The translations under genes and the position numbers were made by a program. Shown piece by piece: positions 1-6,052 of a stretch of DNA of 12,246 nt. The DNA is from Comamonadaceae bacterium (GTDB lineage: Bacteria > Pseudomonadota > Gammaproteobacteria > Burkholderiales > Burkholderiaceae_C), in the NCBI GenBank assembly GCA_947374505.1, contig CANCCE010000073.1, positions 1-12,246 on the forward strand, written 5' to 3'. Each line of letters opens with the position of its first letter. Position 1 is the stretch's first letter. The notes beneath the pieces are model-generated. The model did no database searches, was not told where the DNA came from, and saw only the letters and a list, made by a program, of their open reading frames with translations.

Positions 1-554
1 TGCGCGGCCCGCGTGGCGGCATCATCTTGATGAAGGCTGAGCACGAGAAAGCCATCAACAGCGCCATCTTCCCCGGCCTGCAAGGCGGACCGCTGATGCA
101 CGTGATTGCGGCCAAGGCCGTCGCCTTCAAAGAAGCGCTGGCGCCTGAGTTCAAGGTCTACCAGCAGCAAGTCATCACCAATGCCCGTATCGTCGCCGAA
201 ACGCTGATCGAACGCGGCCTGCGGATTGTCAGTGGCCGCACCGAAAGCCACGTCATGCTGGTCGATTTGCGGGCCAAAGGCATCACCGGCAAAGAAGCCG
301 AAGCGGTGCTCGGCAACGCGCATATGACGATCAACAAAAACGCCATCCCGAACGACCCGGAAAAGCCGATGGTCACCAGCGGCGTGCGCATCGGCACACC
401 GGCCATGACCACGCGCGGCTTCAAAGACGAAGAGGCCCGCATGACGGCCAACCTGATCGCAGACGTGCTGGACAACCCGCGTGATGCGGCCAACATCGAT
501 GCGGTTCGCGCCAAGGTCCACGCCCTGACCAGTCGCTTCCCGGTCTACGGCTAA
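1..554 (+). CDS. glyA: Serine hydroxymethyltransferase, C-terminal part (5' end outside window)
   Basis: Partial gene; the reading frame runs from base 3 and ends with TAA at 552-554, giving 183 visible residues of a protein that is usually about 415. GlyA is the cytosolic PLP enzyme that interconverts serine plus tetrahydrofolate with glycine plus methylene-tetrahydrofolate, the main source of one-carbon units. The first visible residues, RGPRGGIIL, are the conserved stretch that directly follows the PLP-binding lysine, so that lysine lies just upstream of the window. Further family segments are FPGLQGGPLMHVIAAKAVAF, SHVMLVDLR, NKNAIPNDP and SGVRIGTPAMTTRG. The end is intact (HALTSRFPVYG). 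nrdR follows 20 bp downstream on the same strand, a common pairing in Proteobacteria that suggests co-transcription. Identity is certain; only the start is missing. Confidence 0.97.
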   Translation, partial: RGPRGGIILMKAEHEKAINSAIFPGLQGGPLMHVIAAKAVAFKEALAPEFKVYQQQVITNARIVAETLIERGLRIVSGRTESHVMLVDLRAKGITGKEAEAVLGNAHMTINKNAIPNDPEKPMVTSGVRIGTPAMTTRGFKDEEARMTANLIADVLDNPRDAANIDAVRAKVHALTSRFPVYG

Positions 555-562
555 GACGCGGC

Positions 563-568
563 AAGGAG
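563..568 (+). promoter_or_regulatory. Shine-Dalgarno sequence of nrdR
   Basis: AAGGAG lies 6 bp before the GTG at 575. It is a strong ribosome binding site and supports the GTG start of nrdR, which gives the canonical N-terminus MKCPFC. Confidence 0.8.
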
Positions 569-574
569 CGTGCG

Positions 575-1024
575 GTGAAGTGCCCCTTCTGCGGAAATTT
601 GGACACCCAGGTCGTCGAGACCCGGGTCTCTGAAGAGGCCGACTTCATTCGCCGTCGACGCCAATGCGGTGCCTGTGAAAAGCGCTTCACCACCTACGAG
701 CGTCCGGATGTCAATTTCCCGGCCATTGTCAAAAAAGATGGCCGGCGCATTGAGTACAAGCGCGGCAAAATCCTTGACTCCATGAACCTGGCCCTGCGCA
801 AACGGCCGGTGAGCATTGAGCAGGTCGATTCGGCAATTGAGCGAATTGAAGAGAAGCTCCTCAATCTGGGTCTTCGCGAAGTACCTTCAACGCGCTTGGG
901 CGAGCTGGTCATGCGAGAGCTCAAAAAGCTCGACAAAGTGGCTTATGTGCGCTTTGCCAGCGTCTACCGTAGCTTTGAGGACATTGACGAGTTCAAAACC
1001 CTGGTGGACGAAGTCCGGCGCTGA
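575..1024 (+). CDS. nrdR: Transcriptional repressor NrdR
   Basis: 149 residues, the usual family length, starting at GTG with a good AAGGAG upstream. NrdR senses ATP/dATP through an ATP-cone and represses ribonucleotide reductase genes by binding NrdR boxes. A zinc ribbon occupies the N-terminus with Cys3, Cys6, Cys31 and Cys34 (CPFC and CGAC pairs), followed by the basic strip IRRRRQC and RFTTYER. The ATP-cone covers roughly residues 48-138, beginning VKKDGRRIEYKRGKI and ending YVRFASVYRSFEDIDEF. It lies 20 bp after glyA, probably in the same transcript. In many Proteobacteria nrdR is followed directly by ribD; here the minor pilin cluster on the opposite strand intervenes. I saw no NrdR box in this window, so its targets are elsewhere. 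Confidence 0.97.
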   Translation: MKCPFCGNLDTQVVETRVSEEADFIRRRRQCGACEKRFTTYERPDVNFPAIVKKDGRRIEYKRGKILDSMNLALRKRPVSIEQVDSAIERIEEKLLNLGLREVPSTRLGELVMRELKKLDKVAYVRFASVYRSFEDIDEFKTLVDEVRR

Positions 1025-1044
1025 GCTTCCCTTTGTTCCGTATT

Positions 1045-1563
1045 TCAGCGCCAGCAGTCGGCCACACTGAGATCGCTGCCGGTCAATCCCTTCAAACCAG
1101 TCTGGTTCACAGTCAGGGTGCCACATTTGTCACCCGCCATCGCGCCCACGGGCTGCGCCATGAGTTCATACGAATTGACCGTCGCCGCTTCCAGTTGAAG
1201 TTGATAGCGCAGCTCTGAGCCGACCGGAATGCCCTGCAAGCGCAGCGGCAGATCGGGCTTCTTACCGGGCGCTTCAGCCGAGCCGTCGTAGCGCCCGTGT
1301 GCACTGTAATAGCGCTCCATGAAATGCTGCGCTTCCAGCAAGGCGGCCATCGCTTGGGCGCGGTGCCCACGCTCGACATGCTGCGTGTAGCTCGGCAACG
1401 CTATCGCCGACACAATGCCCATGATGACCAGCACCACCAACAGCTCGATCAAACTGAATCCATATCTCAACCTGAAGACCCTGCAAGGGACAAAACGCAG
1501 CCGAACCGCGAATCTGGAACGACCGATGAGACCACTCGGCGTCAAAACTAGGGTGTAAGTCAT
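1045..1563 (-). CDS. pilE: Type IV pilus minor pilin PilE
   Basis: Last gene of the minor pilin cluster. The class III signal is RLRYG^FSLIELLVVLVIMG: cleavage after Gly35, N-methylated Phe at +1 and Glu at +5, followed by the hydrophobic helix to about residue 56. The C-terminal half has CGTLTVNQTG and ends ADCWR, with Cys147 and Cys170 probably forming a disulfide loop. That DCWR ending is what I remember from PilE of Pseudomonas aeruginosa, a minor pilin of the pilus-priming complex. The start is uncertain. ATG at 1563, 14 bp after the pilX stop with AGGA upstream, implies an unusually long 35-residue leader. A TTG at 1470 would give a leader of only four residues and a 141-residue protein. 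Its stop converges on nrdR with 20 bp between. Confidence 0.88.
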   Translation of the reverse strand: MTYTLVLTPSGLIGRSRFAVRLRFVPCRVFRLRYGFSLIELLVVLVIMGIVSAIALPSYTQHVERGHRAQAMAALLEAQHFMERYYSAHGRYDGSAEAPGKKPDLPLRLQGIPVGSELRYQLQLEAATVNSYELMAQPVGAMAGDKCGTLTVNQTGLKGLTGSDLSVADCWR

Positions 1564-1577
1564 GTTGCGTCATCCTG

Positions 1578-2204
1578 TCAATAAATCGGCGGGTTGAGAA
1601 TTCGTCGCCAAGTACGGTCTGCCGCTTCGGAACCCTGAATGCTCAGCAGGATTTGGAGCCAGACGACCGACCCCGTGGCCGTGAAGCCGCGCGCGTCCGC
1701 CGCGTAGTCCAAACTAAAACCACGAGCGGTGATGACGTAGACGGCGCCACTCGCCAACGTTTGCTTTTCCACCATGCAGTCGGGCAGTTGGCCTGGCTTG
1801 AAAGCACTTTCAGATGACACCACAAATGCCTCCGGAACAGTCGTCCGCGCCAAAGAAGAGCCGCCCGACCAAGTGCTCCGCTGGCGCCAAGCGGGCGTTG
1901 CAGATCCAGAAGTGACGAACAGATTCGACTCTTTCAGCGCATTGATTCTGGAAGCGTCAGCCAGCATCATTTGCATCTCGCAGTAATGCAAAGCCGCCTC
2001 GGCATATTGCTGCGCCAAGGCATGCATGCGAAAGTTGTTGCTGATTCGTTCATTCGAACTCGCGCTGCGCAGGGTCGCCGCCGAGGTCAGGGCAATCACA
2101 CCGAGCATGATCAGCACGATGATCAGCGATGCCCCGCTTTGCAAGGCACTTCGCCAGCTCCAGCTTGCAAAGCTGCGCTTCAGGCCGATGACGGGATGGT
2201 TCAT
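1578..2204 (-). CDS. pilX: Type IV pilus minor pilin / assembly protein PilX
   Basis: 208 residues from ATG at 2204, 5 bp after the pilW stop; a TTG at 2213 would add three residues. The N-terminus is a 24-residue leader ending LQSG, then ASLIIVLIMLGVIALTSAAT as the membrane helix. The next segment, LRSASSNERISNNFRMHAL then AQQYAEAALHYCE, is the hallmark of the PilX N-terminal family. The +5 position after the cleavage glycine is Ile rather than the Glu conserved in the other four pilins of this cluster; I recall the same exception in PilX- and GspK-like subunits that sit at the tip and do not need to pair with a preceding subunit. The remainder (about residues 70-208) is poorly conserved. 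The downstream neighbour is pilE rather than pilY1, the usual partner gene. Confidence 0.85.
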   Translation of the reverse strand: MNHPVIGLKRSFASWSWRSALQSGASLIIVLIMLGVIALTSAATLRSASSNERISNNFRMHALAQQYAEAALHYCEMQMMLADASRINALKESNLFVTSGSATPAWRQRSTWSGGSSLARTTVPEAFVVSSESAFKPGQLPDCMVEKQTLASGAVYVITARGFSLDYAADARGFTATGSVVWLQILLSIQGSEAADRTWRRILNPPIY

Positions 2205-2209
2205 GTCGC

Positions 2210-3019
2210 TCAAAACGGCATCTTGTTACGCAAGGCCGTGGTGCCGAAATATGCTCGGCGCAAATGCCCATCAGAAGACGCTTGGGGCGCCAGTTCGCAG
2301 TCGACGTAAAACTTGAGCGCGCCGTCTTCTGCCGTGATCACGGCTTCTGCACTGGTGATGAGCAAACACACACGCACGCTCAGCACCAAATTGAAATCCT
2401 GCACCACCGATGCAGTCACATAGCGCACCAGCTTGCGCGGATCGGTGCTGTCGGCTTCCCCATACCAGAACTGCAAACGCTCGACGTTGTCCACCAACGG
2501 TGCGGCATTTCCCTTGGGGCCGGTGCACTGCAAGGCACCACTGTTCACGCGATAACGGTTGTAAGTGATGCCAAACTCGCCCTCCTGAAAGCTGTTGCCA
2601 AGGCAATCAGAGGGCTTGCCTTCGGTGACCACCGAGTTGTACACATCGGCCTCGTAGGTGATTTCGATGGCCGGCGAGTTGACACTCCCGCCGCATTGAG
2701 CGGCCGTGTTGACGGCTGCCGTTTGGAAACCCCGATCACAACCAAACACCGGCCTTCCGTTGTATGTTTTCACCAGCACCGCTGTGTCAGCATCCCGGCT
2801 GACGGGACGCGCATAGCCGGCCATCAGCAAGTCGCTCGACAAAATCCGCAACCCAATTTGCGCGTCTTCGTCCATCTGCGCAAAGGCAGACTGCAGCCGC
2901 CCGGTCTGCCCCGTGCTGAGGTAAGTGGCGAGCACGGCACCCACCACCACCATGCCGATGACCCATGCCACCAACATTTCAATCAGGGCCACACCGACTT
3001 GGCTGGGTTTGAAGCGCAT
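2210..3019 (-). CDS. pilW: Type IV pilus minor pilin / assembly protein PilW
   Basis: 269 residues when started at ATG 3019, which overlaps the pilV stop in a TGATG arrangement; an upstream in-frame ATG at 3085 would place 22 implausible residues before the prepilin leader. The leader MRFKPSQVG is cut before VALIEMLVAWVIGMVVVG, with Glu at +5. PilW-family features follow: a heptad-like stretch GRLQSAFAQMDEDAQIGLRI, then LSSDLLMAGYARPV, and a C-terminal beta-rich region with VERLQFWYGEADSTDPRKL and RVCLLITS. PilW works with FimU, PilV, PilX and PilE as a pilus-initiation complex in the inner membrane. Several cysteines in the C-terminal part suggest disulfides. The family is divergent, so the name rests on domain order and cluster position. 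Confidence 0.86.
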   Translation of the reverse strand: MRFKPSQVGVALIEMLVAWVIGMVVVGAVLATYLSTGQTGRLQSAFAQMDEDAQIGLRILSSDLLMAGYARPVSRDADTAVLVKTYNGRPVFGCDRGFQTAAVNTAAQCGGSVNSPAIEITYEADVYNSVVTEGKPSDCLGNSFQEGEFGITYNRYRVNSGALQCTGPKGNAAPLVDNVERLQFWYGEADSTDPRKLVRYVTASVVQDFNLVLSVRVCLLITSAEAVITAEDGALKFYVDCELAPQASSDGHLRRAYFGTTALRNKMPF

Positions 3020-3588
3020 CACAGGTTGACTCGGAAATAACTGCAACGAATACTCAGGTCGCTGATCGCCAGGCCACTCGGGCATTCGTTGACACGAGCA
3101 GGCGCTTCATCGCTGCTGGCGACCAGCGGGTCGCGCCAGGCGATCCACACATCAGCCGCGACGGCATGGGCTTGGCGCAGCACGAACACCGAGCCTTCCG
3201 GCAACAAACGCCGGGCCTGAAAACGCCACTGCGCCAGATCCAGCTCCGCCAAGGCACGGGTGCTGCAAACGCTCAGTGCGGTGTGACACAGCTGGGCTGG
3301 CGGGCTGACAGTCCCCGCCTGTCCGGCAAAGCTGGTGGTGTAGTCATAGTCGCCAGCCCAGAATCCTTCAGCCACCGCACCACCCACGGCTGCCCGGCCT
3401 TTGTTCGCACGCATGCGCTCGCCCATGTCGCTGGCCAACTGCGTCGCCACCGCACGGTACTGGCTCATCTTGGTGTAACGCAAAGCAGCTGCGTTGAGGC
3501 TGGCCAGCGCCAGCAGCGCCACCGCCGACAGCGCGATCGAGACCAGCACCTCGATCAACATGAAGCCCTTGGGTTTGATCAACTGCAT
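3019..3588 (-). CDS. pilV: Type IV pilus modification/minor pilin protein PilV
   Basis: 189 residues from ATG at 3588. I chose this start because it gives a normal eight-residue prepilin leader, MQLIKPKG, cut before FMLIEVLVSIALSAVALLAL with Glu at +5. The longer frame from 3663 would overlap fimT by 85 bases and add 25 non-pilin residues. The segment SQYRAVATQLASDMGERMRA after the helix is characteristic of PilV, and WRFQARRLLPEG plus RQAHAVAADVWIAWRDP fit the same family. Cys101/Cys108 and Cys159/Cys172 could form disulfides. The gene overlaps the end of fimT by 10 bases and shares one base with the pilW start, so translation is probably coupled; no strong ribosome binding site is visible. 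Confidence 0.88.
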   Translation of the reverse strand: MQLIKPKGFMLIEVLVSIALSAVALLALASLNAAALRYTKMSQYRAVATQLASDMGERMRANKGRAAVGGAVAEGFWAGDYDYTTSFAGQAGTVSPPAQLCHTALSVCSTRALAELDLAQWRFQARRLLPEGSVFVLRQAHAVAADVWIAWRDPLVASSDEAPARVNECPSGLAISDLSIRCSYFRVNL

Positions 3589-4133
3589 GAAGAAGCGCCG
3601 GCAGGCCCCACCCGCGCGCGACCTTGTAAGGAGATACACAGCGCCCGGATGCTGTCTGGCCATTCGCTGCCGGCCGGCTTGAAGAGCATCGTTTGCGCAG
3701 CAGATTTAGCAAAACCTGTGGCCTGGTAAGTGATGCTGTGGCCAGTCGACACATTGCTCACGATCGACGCCAAGGCGGGCAGTGCTGACTGGACCCGCAA
3801 CAGTTCTTCAGCAGGCCCCTGCGCGTTGTCGCCGTCAACTTGTGCACTGCCGTTGCTGTCGACAAACACCAGCCAACCGTCAGCCCAAGCCGCACTGTCC
3901 CGGGTGCAAGACCTGCCATCGGAGGACTGGCACACCAGCACGGGCCGGACCCGTTTGAGCGCTTCGGAGCGGGCATAACGAAAATCGCCCAGCAAAGCCT
4001 CGGCGGCCAGCAGCACCGAACGCTTAAGCCACAAACTGCGAAAATTGGGTGTTGCCAGCGATGTCAACACAGCCATCAACGCCAGCACCATCATGAGTTC
4101 CACCAGCGTCAAACCAATTACACGTCGAGTCAT
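3579..4133 (-). CDS. fimT: Type IV pilus minor pilin FimT/FimU (GspH family)
   Basis: First gene of the pilin operon, 184 residues. The leader MTRRVIG is cut before LTLVELMMVLALMAVLTSLA; Glu is present at +5, but +1 is Leu instead of the usual Phe. GspH/FimT features follow: FRYARSEALKR at about 51-61, a Cys68/Cys76 pair, GWLVFVDSNGSAQVD, and an end with CISLQGRARVGPAG. Cys166 and Cys183 probably close a C-terminal loop. These proteins are minor pilins at or near the pilus tip, and FimT homologues in naturally competent bacteria have been linked to DNA binding. It diverges from ribD across an AT-rich region containing a palindrome, where the operon promoter should lie. FimT and FimU cannot be separated confidently by eye. 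Confidence 0.88.
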   Translation of the reverse strand: MTRRVIGLTLVELMMVLALMAVLTSLATPNFRSLWLKRSVLLAAEALLGDFRYARSEALKRVRPVLVCQSSDGRSCTRDSAAWADGWLVFVDSNGSAQVDGDNAQGPAEELLRVQSALPALASIVSNVSTGHSITYQATGFAKSAAQTMLFKPAGSEWPDSIRALCISLQGRARVGPAGASSCS

Positions 4134-4145
4134 AAATTAAATAGT

Positions 4146-4159
4146 ACTCAAATTTGAGT
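4146..4159. promoter_or_regulatory. Perfect 14-bp palindrome in the fimT/ribD divergent region
   Basis: ACTCAAATTTGAGT is an uninterrupted inverted repeat located 13 bp upstream of the fimT start and about 72 bp upstream of the probable ribD start. The surrounding region from 4134 to about 4200 is strikingly AT-rich compared with the flanking genes. The half-site TTGAG recurs at 4176-4180, 22 bp (two helical turns) further on. This suggests an operator for a dimeric regulator of the pilin operon, ribD, or both. The motif does not match an operator I know. A -10-like TATAAC lies at 4186-4191 on the plus strand, but no convincing -35 pairs with it. Confidence 0.4.
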
Positions 4160-4231
4160 GCATAAATTCAGAATATTGAGCTATTTATAACTATTTTATT
4201 GACTGAGGGTCCAAACGCTAAACTGAGCAAC

Positions 4232-5320
4232 GTGATCAACCTCGCACTTCAGCTTGCCAAGCAAGCGCAAAACCAAACATCACCGAACCCGGCGGTAGGC
4301 TGCGTGCTGGTGTCGAGTGGTGGCAACGTGATCGGCCAAGGGCAGACCCAAGCCGCCGGCAGCGCCCACGCTGAAGTGATGGCCCTGCGTGATGCCGCCA
4401 GCCGGGGCCATGCGGTAGCCGGCGCCACCGCTTATGTCACGCTGGAGCCTTGCTCGCACCAAGGCCGAACCGGCCCCTGCTGCGAGGCATTGATAGCCGC
4501 CGGCATTGCCAAAGTGGTCGCGTCCATCGCCGACCCGAACCCGCTGGTGTCGGGACAAGGCTTTGAACGGCTGCGAGCGGCCGGCATCAGCGTCGAAGTC
4601 GGCCCCGGCGCTGAGGCCGCACGCGAATTGAACATCGGATTTTTCAGCCGCATGCTGCGCCAAACGCCTTGGGTGCGGATGAAGATGGCGGCGTCATTAG
4701 ACGGCAGCACCGCACTGGCCAACGGACAAAGTCAGTGGATCACTTCGCTTGAAGCGCGAACGGACGGCCATGCCTGGCGTGCCCGCGCGTCGGCGGTGCT
4801 GACCGGCATTGGCACTTTGCTGCAAGACGATCCGAGCCTGGACGTACGACTGGTCGAGACCCGCCGCCAACCGCATCGCATCATCATCGACAGCCACCTG
4901 CAAACCCCGCTCGATGCGCAGATTTTCAAACCCGATGGGCAGGTGTGGATTTACACCGCCAGCACCGATGCGGCCAAAACCCGAGCCCTGCAAAGTCGCG
5001 GTGCCAGTGTCACCTGCCTGCCGGACGCAGGTGGCAAGGTCGACTTAGCAGCCGTCATGCATGACCTCGGCCAGCGTCAAATCAATGAGCTGCATGTCGA
5101 GGCCGGCTTCAAACTCAATGGCTCGCTGGTGCGCGAAGGCTTGGTCGATGAATTTCTGCTTTACCTCGCACCCAAGCTGCTAGGTCCCGGCCAAGGCATG
5201 TTGAACTTGCCGGCGTTGGAATCCCTCGCGGGTGCGGTGCCGCTGGAATTTATCTCAGCAGACCGGGTTGGACCCGATCTGCGGCTGGTCGCCCGAGTTG
5301 AAGGGCGCGGCACTTTTTAG
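4232..5320 (+). CDS. ribD: Bifunctional riboflavin deaminase/reductase RibD
   Basis: RibD deaminates the pyrimidine produced by GTP cyclohydrolase II and then reduces its ribosyl chain, the second and third steps of riboflavin synthesis. The N-terminal deaminase carries the zinc motif HAEV (His46 and the catalytic Glu48) and PCSHQGRTGPCC (Cys74, Cys83), preceded by TSPNPAVGCVLV. The C-terminal reductase runs from about residue 136 (WVRMKMAASLDGSTAL) through LTGIGTLLQDDPSLDVR to ELHVEAGFKLNGSLV and LLYLAPKLLG. I chose GTG at 4232 because it gives MINLALQLAKQ, the usual family beginning, and 362 residues. An in-frame TTG at 4199 would add 11 residues. Neither start has a strong ribosome binding site; GAGGG at 4205-4209 is too far away. 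It is the first gene of the rib-nusB group. Confidence 0.95.
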   Translation: MINLALQLAKQAQNQTSPNPAVGCVLVSSGGNVIGQGQTQAAGSAHAEVMALRDAASRGHAVAGATAYVTLEPCSHQGRTGPCCEALIAAGIAKVVASIADPNPLVSGQGFERLRAAGISVEVGPGAEAARELNIGFFSRMLRQTPWVRMKMAASLDGSTALANGQSQWITSLEARTDGHAWRARASAVLTGIGTLLQDDPSLDVRLVETRRQPHRIIIDSHLQTPLDAQIFKPDGQVWIYTASTDAAKTRALQSRGASVTCLPDAGGKVDLAAVMHDLGQRQINELHVEAGFKLNGSLVREGLVDEFLLYLAPKLLGPGQGMLNLPALESLAGAVPLEFISADRVGPDLRLVARVEGRGTF

Positions 5321-5352
5321 CTTTATTTGGTCTTCTTCAACGAATGATTTAG

Positions 5353-5384
5353 GGCCTTCGTGCCTTCGCGGCGCGATAGTGGCC
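5353..5384 (+). promoter_or_regulatory. Possible stem-loop in the ribD-ribE gap
   Basis: The 85-bp gap between ribD and ribE holds a small hairpin: CGTGCC (5359-5364), loop TTCGC, GGCGCG (5370-5375), with one G-T pair. It is bracketed by GGCC at 5353-5356 and 5381-5384, which could extend the stem through an internal loop. CCTTCG is directly repeated at 5355-5360 and 5363-5368. The hairpin may regulate or process the message before ribE, since every other rib gene junction here is 9 bp or less. It is not an FMN riboswitch: the size and conserved blocks are missing. No T-run follows, so a simple terminator is unlikely. Confidence 0.3.
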
Positions 5385-5405
5385 ATTTCCCTGCGAAAAT
5401 ATCGT

Positions 5406-6050
5406 ATGTTTACCGGAATCATCACCGGCGTGGGGCGCATCGTCGCTATCCATCGCCTGGGCAGCTCTTTGGACCATGGCAATCGACTCACCATCGAAAC
5501 GCCATCGGCTTACCTGAACGACGTCGGGCTCGGCGACAGCATTGCGCTCAACGGCGCTTGCATGACCGCCACCACGCTAGACGCTGCCCACAACCAATTT
5601 ACCATCGACATTTCAGCGGAATCGTTGAGCAAGACTTGCGGCCTGGCCGAGCTCGGTCCGATCAATCTTGAAAAAGCCCTGCGCGCCAACGACCGTCTTG
5701 GCGGCCACATCGTCTCGGGTCATGTGGATGGTATCGGCCTTGTCACGCATTTCGCACAAGTGGGCGAAAGCTGGGAATTGCGGATTCAAGCCCCCTCCGG
5801 CATCAGCAAATACCTGGCCTACAAAGGCTCGATCACGGTCAATGGTGTCAGCCTGACCGTCAACCGCGTGAACGACCTCGCCGGCCCTGGCGATCACAGC
5901 GCGGGTTGCGAGATCAGCATCAACCTCATTCCCCACACCGTCGAGAACACGGCGCTGGGACATCTCAAGCAGGACGCCCGGGTGAACCTGGAAATCGACC
6001 TGATCGCACGTTACGTGGAGCGCATGCTCCAAGACACTAGAAAGCCTTGA
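5406..6050 (+). CDS. ribE: Riboflavin synthase, alpha subunit
   Basis: 214 residues. It catalyses dismutation of two 6,7-dimethyl-8-ribityllumazine molecules to riboflavin, as a trimer. The protein is a tandem of two lumazine-binding barrels. The first starts MFTGIITGVGRI and contains GDSIALNGACMT (43-54). The second, from about residue 98, has GGHIVSGHVDGIG and GSITVNGVSLTVNRV (141-155), ending with INLIPHTVENTAL. ATG at 5406 was chosen because MFTGII is the family's nearly invariant start; the open frame extends upstream to 5232 inside ribD but codes for nothing recognisable there. A short extra loop (DLAGPGDHSAG) lies between the last two conserved segments. The ribosome binding site is weak. 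ribBX begins 2 bp after its stop. The same gene is called ribC in some naming systems. Confidence 0.95.
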   Translation: MFTGIITGVGRIVAIHRLGSSLDHGNRLTIETPSAYLNDVGLGDSIALNGACMTATTLDAAHNQFTIDISAESLSKTCGLAELGPINLEKALRANDRLGGHIVSGHVDGIGLVTHFAQVGESWELRIQAPSGISKYLAYKGSITVNGVSLTVNRVNDLAGPGDHSAGCEISINLIPHTVENTALGHLKQDARVNLEIDLIARYVERMLQDTRKP

Positions 6051-6052
6051 AC

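Noticed and set aside
2264..3040. Plus-strand open frame of 258 codons opposite pilW
   Set aside because: Its translation is rich in His, Arg and Gln without domain features, while the minus strand gives a clear prepilin leader and PilW pattern in a continuous operon.
5321..5405. FMN riboswitch before ribE
   Set aside because: The gap is only 85 bp and lacks the multi-helix FMN element and its conserved blocks; only one small hairpin is present.
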